Assembly: GCA_018417955.1 (NCBI GenBank)
Contig: JACTVC010000029.1
Span: 124,001 to 188,000 of the forward strand
Source: Laccaria trichodermophora
Lineage: Eukaryota; Basidiomycota; Agaricomycetes; Agaricales; Hydnangiaceae
DNA: 64,000 nt
Direction of reading: 5' to 3'
Shown here: one piece after another, positions 46,361 through 57,660 of the stretch
Layout of the letters: each line of letters begins with the position of its first letter
Position numbering within the stretch: position 1 is the first letter of the stretch
Program-made: the position numbers and the translations under genes
The notes under the pieces: model-generated
What the model was told of the DNA's origin: nothing
The model's input: the letters and a program-made list of their open reading frames with translations, nothing else
The model's database searches: none

Positions 46361-49030
46361 GGAAAAACAAAGTACTTTGCACACTCTGAGCAGCTAAAAG
46401 AAACCTGTAACTTGAGCAACTCAGGAAACTTGAACCAAATAGCTTCAAGATAGCACACTTTAAGGTACAGAGGACATCTCTGAGTTTGAAAGTTTGGTGA
46501 TCATTGTGCTGCAGATCTGCCCAGCAATCCAGGTCATGTGTGGGTTTGCCAAACAGCGGAGACACATCAAAGAGGGAAAGCAATGTGTAACTCTTGCTCG
46601 CTCAGCCAGAAATCACCCATTTCATAGCTTCATTTATAATGAAGGGTAATACTGTAACTATGCATGGCAGTTAAGGAACAGAAAGATAGGGAGACAGCAG
46701 ACTGCATCAAGTATATTACATATTTGACAATTATGTGGCTGACCAGTTGAGCATGGGACCAGCGTCCTCTCTATAAATTTATCCCACCCTTCCACTAATG
46801 TCAATGGGCTGAGTAATGGAAAAAGAACTAGAAGGCAGGATCCAGGGCTCCAGGACTGGTGAGATCTTCATGCTGGATTACAATGTACATATGAGTGTGT
46901 GGTTGAAATTGACATCAAACTTCTATACTAATAATTCCTAGTGATTTTTGTGAGGGCGTTCTTAGGCATGGGGCTTCATGAAGAGGTGGGGGTGGAATGG
47001 TGGAATTCAATATTTGCAGGAGCAAAGTCCCATGACATGGGACAGAAGTTCCTGCTGCACCTGTTGCTGCACAGTGTGGCAATTTTTCAGCTGCACTTTC
47101 GAATTCAGAGATTTTCTGAAGGTACATTGCTGTTTGAATGTCAATTCCAAATTTTTTTGATGGTGTGGCATATATCTGTGTTACACTTGAAACCATACAG
47201 ATCAGTCAAGTAACAGCAAGCATGAAGGGAATCAGGGAAAATACAAAGAAGAACCCCATACTGTACTGAACTGTATGGTGGCAACATAATGCATAATGGT
47301 GGCCCAATTTTGTTGCTTATTTCAGGTAAAGTAATGTGTAATGCTGGCTGTGTTGCTATGAAAATGACCAAAAAAAAGTCCATTTTCAGTCCATTTTTAC
47401 AAAATTTTCTGTCCCTGCAGGGTTGCCGTGGGGCTACTGATACTAAGATGAAGGTAAAATCTAGTAGAATACCCCAGCATTGCCAGCATTATTGTATGCC
47501 TAGCCGACCGTCAACTTCTGTAACATCGTCTACAAAAATTTCTGGGGGGGTTGCCTATCAGACCAAAGTAACATGTAACGCTGGGTCTGTTGCCAAAAAA
47601 AATCCTTTGGGGCACATAACATTCTGTCTGCCATTGCCACCAGACAGTTCAGTACAGTATTACAACATGGTGAATGGAATTTGTTAGAAGACAATGGGAT
47701 TTGTTATTTACAATCAAGAGTCAAGAGAAAGAGGGAGGGAGATGAGGAAGAGAGGAAGAGAGAGAGAGAGAAACAACAAAAAACTATGTGAACTCTGAGC
47801 AGCTAAAAAACTTTGTAACTTAGGTGCAACTGGTGTTTGTGAAAGTGGGTTGGGAGAGATGTTTGGTATCACATGCAGGGATTTGACTGGCAGGGTAGAG
47901 TAGTACATGTTGGTGGGGTATGCAGATAAGGTGCAACTGGAGATCTTGGAGCTGAAGTAGAGGCAGAGGTGGAGGGGATTGTATTATAAGGCTGCCCAAA
48001 GTACTTTGTGAACTCTGAGCAGCTGAAAAATTCCATAGTACAAACTGTATTTATAGTGTCAAAGTGGATAATACTTAAGCAAGTCAGGAACCTTGAACTG
48101 AATAGCTTCAAGGTGGATTACAGATGTTGCAACTCAGGAAACTTGAACTGATCAAGATAGCACACTTCAAGGTAGCACAGTGGTGTCTGAATGTTGATTC
48201 TGGATGTTTTCAATGGTGTGGCATATGTCTGTGTTACACTTGAATCTATACAGATCAGGCAAATAACAGCAAGCATGGAGGGAATCATGGAATATACAAA
48301 AAAGATCCCCATATTATGACATGGCAAACAGAATTTGTTAGAGGACAATGAGATTTGTTATTTACAATTCAGAGTCAAGAAAAACAGAGAGGGAGAGGGA
48401 GAGGAGAAGAGGGAGAGAGGAAGAGAAGAAGAGTAAGAGAGAAACAACAAAGAACTTTGTGAAATCTGAGCAGCCAAAAGAATCTGTAATATAAACTGTA
48501 TTCATAGTGTCAGTGTCAGTGGATAACACATATGTATCTCAGGTAGATCACAAATGCTATTGATACCCCTGATTGTTAAGTCATGGCAGAATCTTCCAGA
48601 ATATATACCCCAGACAGCAAAAAAATCACAAGTTTTTTTGCTGAAACTAGGACCCCTGACACCCCTACAGACCAGAAAAATATATCCTTACCACATCTGT
48701 TTCACAAAATATATCCTAAGGCCAAGCCAGGGCAAAAATATATTTCTAAGGTGTGACAGTGACATTTCAGGGTCCACTCACCAAAAATATATCCTTACTG
48801 CATTTCACTTGCAAAATATATTTTGGTGGTGTGACACAGACATTATAATTTTTGTGTGACATTTCAGGGTCCATGTCTCAAGAATATATTTTAGATTTCA
48901 GGGCTTTCTAGGACCCAAATATATATAGAATATAAATGTGGTCCATGACATTTAGTCATGTAACTTACATGGAGTTTGCATGACTAATAGTCAGTTGGCA
49001 CTGGGTGACTGAAGTGGAACTTGTCACTGC

Positions 49031-50224
49031 ATGAAACCTCGACCTGAATTTGATTCCTCACGCCCTTTACACAAGTGGAAATGTATTATCTATGGACTTA
49101 ACTGTGCCTGGGAATCAATAATAGAGGTCCAACCATGTGGTACTTGCTCGAAGAGAAATATTGGTCCAGATTGTCAAGATCTTCGGCTGTTCAATTATGA
49201 TAATGATCAGCTTGTTACGCATGCACTCATGGACAACTATACAAGTGTGTACACTGTTTCAGAACAAACATTTAACTCCTGGGTTACTTTACTCACTTGG
49301 TGATACGAAACTATGGGCTCAGACAATCGCTTTCTCACAGAAGGTTCCTTTCTGGACATCTGGTTCGCATATGTACAACTGCAATGCTTTGACAGCGGCA
49401 TGATATGTGGTATCTGTGGCCCAACACCTGAGGATACTATCTGGGATGGTGTCACTTTGGCATATGGGAAGAATCATGTTCTTCCATCCCTCCACCCACC
49501 AACAATCATTCCCAATGATGCACCATCACGTGGGAGCCGATATGTCTGCCACCAGCAAGCAATACCAGGTTGGGACTTATGGGATGCTATCAGAAGGGTC
49601 TGTCAAACAAAAGTCATATGCCCTGTCATTACAGATATGCAAGAAAATACCAAAAACCTTCAAGATGTAGAGGAAGGGGAAGATAAAGAGCAATTCGAGG
49701 TGGATAGAGCGCTCCAACAGAGAAAGGCGAAGGCAGAAAAGAAAAGTAAGGAGGAGTACAAACAAAGGCTGGACGATATTCCCATGATTTTCAAAGGTCT
49801 GGCCGAGGTTTGCTCAGGTCTGCATACAATTTTTCTATGAGAATATGGAATGCCAGCTCTGGATGCAGGGTCAACGCCAAACGATTCATATCGTCTACTC
49901 CTATTACATGTAAGTGCTCAATCATCTGTATTTATCAAGTACTCATTTAATCTGGATGATGATATGCAGGTTGCAGCAGAGGAATCTGTTTTGCAGATGG
50001 CCAATCGCCCAGCCCTGAAGGATCTCACTATATTTGTTATGGAACCAACAATGCGGAACACATCGGCATTGGTCGGGATTCCAGCGCTCCATGGAGCACT
50101 TCGTCATGAGTTCGCGGCTCTAACTGGTGTATCTCAAGCTCTTCTTGACATCGCTCATTGGCTGTACAAATGGGGGAAAGAGGTACTTCAAGAACTAATC
50201 CAGAATAACCAGGGCATTCAGTAG
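49031..50224 (+). pseudogene. KDZ-like transposase, 5' part
   Basis: Three open stretches in one frame (49031-49300, 49313-49837, 49850-50224) are separated by TGA codons at 49301 and 49838. Recognisable pieces are PRPEFDSSRPLHKWKCIIYG, CDGV-like CGICGPTPEDTIWDGVTLAY (near 49400-49450), MANRPALKDLTIF and ALVGIPALHGALRHEF. These fit basidiomycete transposases of the Kyakuja-Dileera-Zisupton (KDZ) group with cysteine clusters. Both TGAs fall where CGA would fit, suggesting C-to-T decay. After LQELIQNNQGIQ the frame hits TAG and the insertion at 50228. The gene resumes at 54545. Confidence 0.68.
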
Positions 50225-50639
50225 ATACGCTATGGAACCATAACAATAGAAATTGACAATTGTCCCAATAAGTCATAGGGCTACCCCAATGGGCCCAATT
50301 ACAAAAGACATTATGATACTATACATTGGCCCAACAACATGACAATATGTATATTTGATTGTTTGGCCCAACGATGGTGCCACAGTCCAAGCTAAGGGTT
50401 TATAGATTGGCCACATGGCTTAAATGGGGGTAATTTTGGCTGTTGATATATCATGGTATTAAGGTACCATTGATAGTTGGGCCCAATGAAGGGAAATCGT
50501 TAAGGGAGATGGTTGGGCCTAATGTAAGGTATTTGTTAAGGGAACAGGTTGGGCCCAATGGTAAAATTTCAATGCTATGGCTTGTAAGTTGGGCCCATGC
50601 CATGATATAAGCTATAGTTCATAGGTTAGCCCAATGATT

Positions 50640-51480
50640 ATTTGAATTTTGTGGGGGTGGGCTTTGGTCCGGTAAACCCACGGGTCCGCTCCTGTTCCAT
50701 TGGACCCATGGCCGCACCATTGTGCAATTACACCTGCAGGTTGGCTATTGTGCAGTTACCCCCATGGGGTAGCTCATGTTCCGTTACCCCTGTGGGTCAC
50801 CACGTGGGCCAGATCATGTTCCATTACCCCCGCAGATCAACAATTCATCCATTACACCCTCGGGCTGGCTGTTGTTCATTACCCCCATGGGGCAGCTCTT
50901 GTTCCTTTAGCCCTGTGGGTCACCACACAGGCCAGATTATGTTCCATTACCCCATGGGTTGACAATAGGTCCATTACACCTGCGGTATCTTATTCCGTTA
51001 CACCCATGATGTCCAGCTCTTGTTCCCTTAGGCCCACGGAACCTTCTTCTGTTTGGCCTGCAGGTTTCCAATTACAGCCACAGACCATTTGTGGCTCCCC
51101 TGTGGGTCTCCAATTACACCCACGGATTACCTGCTGCCCCGTTACACCTGTGGCCACCCACAGACCACCTGCTGCTCCTTGACCAATTGGCCCTCTTCCA
51201 TCAGTCCCCCACCTGTGGGCCATGTTTGCAGCTGGCCTGCAAAATGGACCAACAATTGTGCCTTTATATTCACAGACCATTATTCCGTTACACCCGTGGA
51301 CTAGCAATTCTGTGGACCTGCTCTTATTCTGTTACCCCTGTGGATGAGCAATTCTTTTATCTGTGGACCGACGGATTACCTACCACTCCATTTCTGTGGA
51401 CACCCATTGTTGCTGTTGGACCCATGGGCCACACCATTTGTTAAGCCCATTGGTCCGTTACATCCGTGGGCCACCACCTA
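50640..51480. repeat. Tandem array of CCCGTGGGTCACC / GTTCCATTACCCC type
   Basis: Degenerate units of about 45-60 bp contain TGTTCCaTTACcCCcgTGGG and GGcCaGaT. Direct landmarks are at about 50750, 50815, 50870, 50935 and 50990. It stays open in several frames but encodes only repeat sequence. Confidence 0.6.
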
Positions 51481-51489
51481 GAGCTCCAC

Positions 51490-54260
51490 GGACATGAACA
51501 TCTGGATTTATATTTAACATGCTGAATGTCATTGCCCTGAAAATGCAGCTGAAAAAATGTCTGGATTTGTGATTAACTTGGTGGATGTCACTGATCCGAA
51601 AATGCGACGGAAAAAACATCTGGATTTGTATTAGTGCAACAATGTTCAAAGTTTCAGATGTAATTTTTACATGGACCAGACAACCCCCTGTGGAATGCTC
51701 TGAAGTCCAAAATTTTTTAAGTTACTTCCATCTGGATATAATAATCACCATAGACCGCACCAATGTCTGAAATTTTGGATGTAATTTTGACAGGGGCCAG
51801 ACAACCCCCATGGAATGCTCCAATGTCTGAAATTTATACTTCAAGTACCTGAAAATGTGGTCACAAAAACATCTGGATTTGTATTTATAGATTCAGGGTG
51901 CTATGGTTGAAGGAGTAATAATGGTGGGCATTTTGCTATTGCTTTCACTGTCTGGGTTACCTCTTCAACCATACATCCCCATGAACATATGTACTTATTC
52001 ATTGATATCTGGTCACCCAAACTTGAAAGTTTGTAGTCCACTTTTCTGACATATAATTTGTAGTGTCCATCACTATGAATAAGTACATAGGTTCATGGGA
52101 CTATCATTGAAGGAGTGAAAGGGATGGACAATTTGACATTCCGGTATTTCACTTAGTTTTAAGATTGAACTATGTCATTCTCACTCCTTGAACCACATCT
52201 CCATGAACATATATATACTTCTACATAGTAAACCAATGATCCAGCAATGGGAAAATGTCCACCCTTTTCACTCCTTCAACCATAGACCCATGAACCCATA
52301 TACTCATTCATGATCAAGGACACTAAAAAAACCTATCGATATCGGACAAGTGGCCCATACATGACCTGTAGAGTACCTGTACCCACAACCCCACGGGTTT
52401 ACCTGTCAAAACGAGCCCAAGAACATCCAAATCGGTTAAGAATTGACAGAGTTCTGCCTGAGTTCAACTGGTCATTACAAAATTGTGTAGTCTAAAAAGC
52501 AGACACTACAAAGTTTTGTAGTATAGAATTTTGGACATCAACGGTATTCTGTGGGGGGTTGTCTGGTCCATGTCAAAATTACATCCGAAATTTTGGCCAT
52601 TGTCGCACTAATACAAATCCGGATGTTTTTTCGGCTGCATTTTCGGATCAGTGACGTTCACCAAGTTAATCACAAATCCGGACATTTTTTCGGCCGTATT
52701 TTCGGGGCAATGACATTCAGCATGTTAAATACAGATCCGAATGTTTTTTTGGCCGCATTTTCGGGTACTTGAAGTACTAAATTTCGGACATTGGAGCATT
52801 CTATGGGGGTTGTCTGGCCTTGTCAAAATTACATCCGAAATTTCGGACATTGGTGCAGTCTATGGGGATCATTATATCTGGATGGAAGTAACTTAAAAAA
52901 TTTCGGACTTCAGGGCATTCCGTGGGGGGTTGTCTGGTCCATGTAAAAATTACATCCGAAACTTCGGACATTGTTGCACTAATACAAATCCGGATGTTTT
53001 GTTGGCTGCATTTTTGGATCAGTGATGTTCACCAAGTTGATCACAAATCCGGACATTTTTCGGCCGCATTTTCGGGTACTTGAAGTACTAAATTTCGGAC
53101 ATTGGAGCATTCCATGGGGGTTGTCTGGCCCCTGTCAAAGTTACATCTGAAATTTTGGACATTTGTGCACTCTACAGAGATTAATACATCTGAATGGAAA
53201 TGACCCACAAAATTTTGGACTTCAGAGCATTCCGTGTGGGGCTTGTCTGGTCCATCTCAAAATTACATCCAAAACTTCGGACATTGCTGCACTAATACAA
53301 ATCTGGATGTTTTTTTGGCCGCATTTTCGGAGCAGTGACATTGACCAAGTCAACTACAACTCCGGACATTTTTTCAGCCATATTCTCGGGGTAATGACAT
53401 TCAGCATGTTAAATACAATCCGGATGTTTTTTTGACCGCATTTTTGGGTACTTGAAGTATAAATTTCAGACATTGGAGCATTCCATGGGGGCTCTCTGGC
53501 CCCTGTCAAAATTCCATCCAAAATTTTGGACATTGGTGCAGTCTATGGGGATCATTATATCCGGATGGAAATAACTTAAAAAATTTCGGACTTCAGAGCA
53601 ATCCATGGGGGGGCTGTCTGGTCTGTGTCAAAATTACATCCGAAACTTCAGACATTGGTGCACTAATACAAATCCAGATGTCTTTCTGGCCACATTTTCG
53701 GAGAAGTGATGTTCACCAAGTTAATCACAAATCCGGACATTTTTTCGGCCGCATTTTTGGTGCAATGACATTCAGCATGTTAAATATGGATCTGGATGTT
53801 TTTTGGCTGCATTTTCGGGTGTTTAAAGTTCTAAATTTCGGGCATTGAAGCATTCCATGGGGGTTGTCTGGCGCCTGTCAAAATTACATCTGAAATTTCG
53901 TACAGTGTTGTACTAATACAAATCCGGATGTTTTTTCGGCCGCATTTTTGGAGTAGTGACATTTACCCAGTCAACTACAACTCCAAACATTTTTTCAGCC
54001 GCATTTTCAGGGCAAAGACATTCAGCATCTTAAATATGAATCCGGATGTTTGTTTCAGCCGCATTTTTGGAGCAGTGACATTAACTAAGTTAATCACAAA
54101 TCCGGACATTTTCTCGGCCGCATTTTTGGAGCACTGGTATTCTGCATACTAGTGACAAATCCGGACTTTTATTCAGCCACATATTTGGGGCAGTGACATC
54201 CAACATGGCAACCACAAATCCGGACATTTTTTCAGTCGCATTTTCGGAGCACTTGCAGTC
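51490..54260. repeat. Satellite-like array with 310-380 bp higher-order units
   Basis: Units contain, in order, TCCGAAAcTTCGGACATTG, CACTAATACAAATCCGGATG, a TTTTTTCGGCCGCATTTTCGG block, CACAAATCCGGACATTTT, and a CATTCCATGGGGGTTGTCTGG block. The block TGTCTGGtCCATGT recurs near 52561, 52932, 53247 and 53612, and TTGTCTGGCCcc near 52809, 53118 and 53870. The first 400 bp (51490-51890) run in the opposite orientation to the rest. A spacer with its own short inversion separates the two orientations (51890-52500). Confidence 0.72.
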
Positions 54261-54544
54261 AGCATGTCAATGCCTTGGGTGATCTCTTGAACGCATGTGG
54301 CCCAACATCTGGCCATTCTGTAGATTATACTTTGGGTACCTATGGTACCATTGATTATGGCAATAACCACATCTGCAGAATATGCATTGGGCCACACATT
54401 AATACCATATGCTGTAAACTTCCATTGGTCCCAGGTATGGATCCATAGTGTCCATGTGTATTGGGCCCATTGGGGTAGCCCTATGACTTATTGGGACAAT
54501 TGTCAATTTCTATTGTTATGATACTATAGTGACATCTATGTATA

Positions 54545-55274
54545 CTTGTGGAATAACAGTGGTCTCCCAGAACTGTGTTTACCTTCAGAGCATGATGGGG
54601 AAGATTGGATTGAGGTACATAATTTCATTAAATTCCACATAGATGTTTCACTAAGTAATACACAATTTTAGACAGGATGCTGTTATAGCATGCGTCCCAT
54701 TCGACTCCAACCAGCTTATCCAAATTTGAAGCATGATGTATGCAGAGACTTCAATGGACAGTGAGGACATAAATGTTCAAAGTACTGGGATCTCTACAGC
54801 AAAGGAAGTCTTACAGGGGGTCTTATGTGTGTGTGGTGTCCACATAATGTCTGCTATGGCTTTCACAATATCCCAAAGGGTGAGGGTCGGAATGATGTTT
54901 TTTCAGCGATAGTGACATGCTGGGAGAAGGCCCCAAAGCAAATCATATATGATTTTGCTTGTGCACTGGGGCCCTACTGCATGACTCGAGAGCCACAGTT
55001 TTTTGCAGATACACAATTTGCCGTCGATGGATTCCATGTGAAGGATCACACCAAGTGTTCATCAGCTTCATTTTTGAGCACTTACACAGACATAGATCCA
55101 TGCCTCAAGGACATTAACACGAGTGCAGCGGAGTGCGGCAACAGTGGCATCAAGCAGATGAGAAAGTCAGTTCGTTGGATGTCGCAAGACCGAGCGATCA
55201 TATACATGAAGATTTTCTTGTCAGTCTGGAATAGGAATCATATTCGAGCAATGGATAAGGCTTGTAGGGCTTAA
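54545..55274 (+). pseudogene. KDZ-like transposase, 3' part
   Basis: After the insertion the reading picks up with NNSGLPELCLPSEHDGEDW, then (past TTTTAG at 54667-54672) TGCCYSMRPIRLQPAYPNLK. A TGA at about 54762 follows, then GHKCSKYW, SLTGGLMCVWCPHNVCYGFH, EGRNDVFSAIVTCWEKAPK, YDFACALGPYCMTREPQFF and SAAECGNSGIKQMRKSVRWM, ending at TAA 55272-55274. The WC.H..CYGFH, YDFAC and AECGN motifs are the conserved C-terminal signature of this KDZ-like family. The TGA again sits where CGA would fit. Confidence 0.75.
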
Positions 55275-55339
55275 ATTTTGACACATGATTATTTCCTGCG
55301 CTGCTGAATGGAACCACCATGACTAATTCACAACAGAGA

Positions 55340-56090
55340 CTACCATGTTACAGAGACTTCAAAATTTGAAGTTAAAGTATCACAATACTGTGCTGTACAA
55401 AAAAGGAACGAGGATGGTATCACTGTTACATGCCCTACAATATTTCAAGCAGTAGTATTATCAAGAGAGATACGTTCTTTGCAAAAGCGGCTGCCAAAGG
55501 TATCATGCAATGGAAGTCTCAAAATTATAAGCAAAGGTTCTGCGATACTGCACCATACAAAAAATAAAGCAGATGGTATCGCCATTACATACTCTACAAA
55601 AACTCAAGCAGCAGTATCTAAATACTCTCTTTGTGAAAACGAACACTGGAGGTATTACAGAACATAGGTCTCAAAATTTGAAGTCAAGGTATTCTGAAAC
55701 TGCTCCGTACAAACAATGAACGGGGACAGTACCGCCATCACATACCTTACAAAAATTCAAGCAGTGGTATCTGGATACTTTCTTTGTAAAAACGGACACT
55801 GAAGGTATCATGCAACAAGGTCTCCAAATTCTAAGTGAACATATTCCGATACTTCCCAAGAAAAAGAAAGAACGGGAAGGTGTCATCGCTACAAAATTTC
55901 AAGCAACGGTATCTATGTAGGTAAATCCTTTCACAAAGCTTCTGCTGAAGGTATCGCACTGCAGGGACCTCAAAATAGGAAGCCAAGGTACCATGATACT
56001 GCCTTTCAGACACTAGAATAGTGATTTATCATTTTTACTTGCCCTACAAAATTTGAAGCATTGGTATCTTGGTACATCCTTCCAGAAACT
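55340..56090. repeat. About 155-bp tandem repeat, five diverged units
   Basis: Units start near 55360, 55515, 55670, 55822 and 55968 with a CTCAAAATTTGAAGTcAAGG-like block. They then carry ATACTGC.CTACAAA, GGTATCgCCaTtACAT.CCCTAC and TTCAAGCAGTGGTATCT. They lie directly downstream of the transposase 3' end, so they may be its subterminal repeats. Confidence 0.7.
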
Positions 56091-56189
56091 GACGACATTG
56101 CTTTCAGTTGAACCTCCTCATTTTAGATGATACTGGTAGGTGCATATCATCTCATGCAGAAAAACAAGTATCACTGGAAATAGGGAAAT

Positions 56190-56519
56190 AAGGATCAATA
56201 TAACAGAATGTTATGTGCAAGGTATCCGCATGGGAAGGTACTGAAAAGCTGGTGAGCATAAGGGGAGAAAAGCGAAGATTTAAACTGATGTAGCTCCATG
56301 GGAACTCAACTGTTTCATAAACAGTTTTGTGGACCATGTTCACAGAGTGCATAGCTATCAGAAAGAGTCCACTTGAATGCGAAACAGACCACAGGGGGGT
56401 ACTGAGCAGCTGGTAAGCATCAGGGAAAAAATGCAAATATACAAACCAACTTACCTCCATGAAAACTCAACCATTTTGTGAACAGTTTTGTGGAGTGTGT
56501 TCACAGAATGCGTAGGTAT
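56190..56519. repeat. About 165-bp tandem repeat later split by two insertions
   Basis: Landmark AGGTACTGAaaAGCTGGTgAGCAT occurs near 56235, 56400, 57605 and 60995. With the mariner element (1048 bp) and the retroelement (about 3.2 kb) removed, spacing becomes about 162-167 bp throughout. Each unit also holds CAACcGTTTtGTgAAC.GTTTTGTGGA and GTGCGTAGGTAT. Further pieces are 57570-57660 and 60890-61020. Confidence 0.75.
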
Positions 56520-56685
56520 TACAGCCGTTTGCACAAAGGATGGCACAAACACGAATTTTTTTTTTTAATTTCGAATGTTTGTACTTAGTCAAAATTGATC
56601 ATCCACCGTTCTACTGTCGTCTCATCGTCTCTCGTCTCTCGTCTCTCCCTTTCACCACAACTGTCTTTTCCTGCTCTTTGCTCAG

Positions 56686-57313
56686 ATGCCTTCAAAATAC
56701 AAATCAATTGAGATTCTTGCTTCAGATTTGGACCTCAACGACAATGACGACGACAATCTTGGCACAGCCATTGTACCTGAACAGTCGGACAAGCAAGCAC
56801 AGCTGCCCAGTCCTCCTGCAACCGTCACAAAGGCTCGGAAGCGCAAACATCAAGAGAAAGGTACGCCATACAAGCCTGGAGTCCCCTTGAGTGCATATAC
56901 TTACATGCTTACAAGATGAACCAGCGATGACGATGCAACTTCATTACAGTCTCGCAATATTGTCAACTACAGAGCTCAAGAAACCAATATCGCAGCAGGA
57001 ACCCAAGGGGGCCTCATTCACTCTTGCGATGGATGAACCCTGGGACACCCTCAAGGCACAACTCCTTGTCAAAATCGACAGCACCCTCAAGCCAAACAAA
57101 ATCAGTTTTGCCGACTACCACGTCAAATACTATATACCTCGTGTGCTCTCAAAACCTGGCTTGGACCTCAAGTCCGAAGAAGACTATGACAAGGAGAACG
57201 AAGAGAAGAACAGTAGTGCGAAAACAAAGAAGGTGCATGTTGCTTCACTCCCCATCATTGCTACAGCTGACTCTCAGTATCAGAAAGCATGTATCGACCC
57301 AGATGTTCCATAA
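56686..57313 (+). CDS. Captured coding segment within the mariner element, function unknown
   Basis: ATG at 56686 opens MPSKYKSIEILASDLDLNDN, followed by an Asp-rich then Lys/Arg-rich stretch (ARKRKHQEK). A 58-nt intron with GTACGCC donor (56863) and CTTACAAG acceptor joins at 56921 to DEPAMTMQLHYSLAILSTTE. After that come FTLAMDEPWDTLKAQLLVKI, NKISFADYHVKYYIPRV and an acidic KSEEDYDKENEEKN, with stop TAA at 57311-57313. I do not recognise a named domain. The reading frame is uninterrupted and the intron is intact, so it may still be expressed. Its last codons already read into the opposite-strand transposase remnant, so the natural C-terminus is cut off. Confidence 0.6.
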
Positions 57314-57442
57314 GTGCATAATTCTGTACCAGGTGCGCTTTGAGAAACCACAGCAATCTAAAATGTCATGTAGAGGAAGCAGATTGCGTTCATAGAGGTG
57401 GATAGCAGATATCTTGACGTCGCGGCTGATCTTTCGGAACAT
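57296..57442 (-). pseudogene. Tc1/mariner transposase, N-terminal stub
   Basis: From the minus-strand ATG at 57442 it reads MFRKISRDVKISAIHLYERN, then LLPLHDILDCCGFSKRTWYR and MHLWNIWVD. This is a helix-turn-helix DNA-binding start typical of fungal mariner-like transposases. Similarity ends near 57296, where the captured segment begins. No DDE catalytic domain remains. Confidence 0.8.
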
Positions 57443-57660
57443 GGTGATTGTGAGAATGATAGATAATGAGACGGCAGTATTGGTGGATGATCAATTTTGA
57501 CTAAGTACAAACATTCGAAATTAAAAAAAAATAATCGTGTTTGTGCCATCATTTGTGCAAATGGCTGTAAAAGGAGTCTACGAGTATGCGAAACAGACCA
57601 CAGGGGGGCACTGAGCAGTTGGTGAGCATAAGGGAAAACATGTGAACATACAAACCAACT

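Larger units (their letters stand above)
40044..49017. mobile_element. Giant 9 kb foldback element carrying a pheromone-receptor fragment
   Basis: The terminal CCACTTCAGTCACCCAGTG at 40044 is mirrored at 49017, and pairs sum to 89061. Outer arms are nearly identical: the first 180 bp match exactly, and the frame at 40202-40507 (-) recurs at 48554-48859 (+) with about three changes in 101 codons. Similarity continues, more diverged, to about 42.8 kb and 45.6 kb. Going inward each arm has TATATCTTGA-type repeats and then a G-rich or C-rich minisatellite. The centre holds a STE3 receptor fragment. No transposase is present. I could not find a target duplication (left flank AGATC, right flank AACTT), so the exact ends are uncertain. 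Confidence 0.75.
50228..54531. mobile_element. 4.3 kb satellite-filled TIR element splitting the KDZ-like gene
   Basis: Inverted repeats of about 70 bp bound it. The left end, from CGCTATGGAACCATAAC, pairs with the complement of the right end, CACTATAGTATCATAAC, and both continue through AATAGAAATTGACAATTGTC to CCCCAATGGGCCCAAT. The terminus CACTAT suggests a CACTA/CMC-like element. Flanking triplets are ATA (left) and ACA (right), so the target duplication is not clear. There is no transposase; the interior is tandem arrays (50640-51480, 51490-54260). A separate inverted copy of its left end is at 62145-62489. The coding sequence on both sides belongs to one KDZ-like gene, which supports insertion. 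Confidence 0.75.
56522..57567. mobile_element. Tc1/mariner element carrying a foreign gene fragment
   Basis: The element is 1046 bp with inverted repeats of about 115 bp that begin CAGCC(G/A)TTTGCACAAA. It is flanked by TA at 56520-56521 and 57568-57569. The minus strand next to the right end still encodes the first ~45 residues of a Tc1/mariner-type transposase (57442 downward). The rest of the transposase has been replaced by a plus-strand two-exon coding segment (56686-57313). It is inserted in the 165-bp tandem repeat. Confidence 0.85.

Noticed and set aside
51490..54260. Centromeric satellite
   Set aside because: The array is short, bounded by transposon inverted repeats, and lies inside a transposase gene.
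55340..56090. CRISPR-like regular repeat array
   Set aside because: Units are long, diverged and contiguous, without short identical repeats and unique spacers; the host is eukaryotic.
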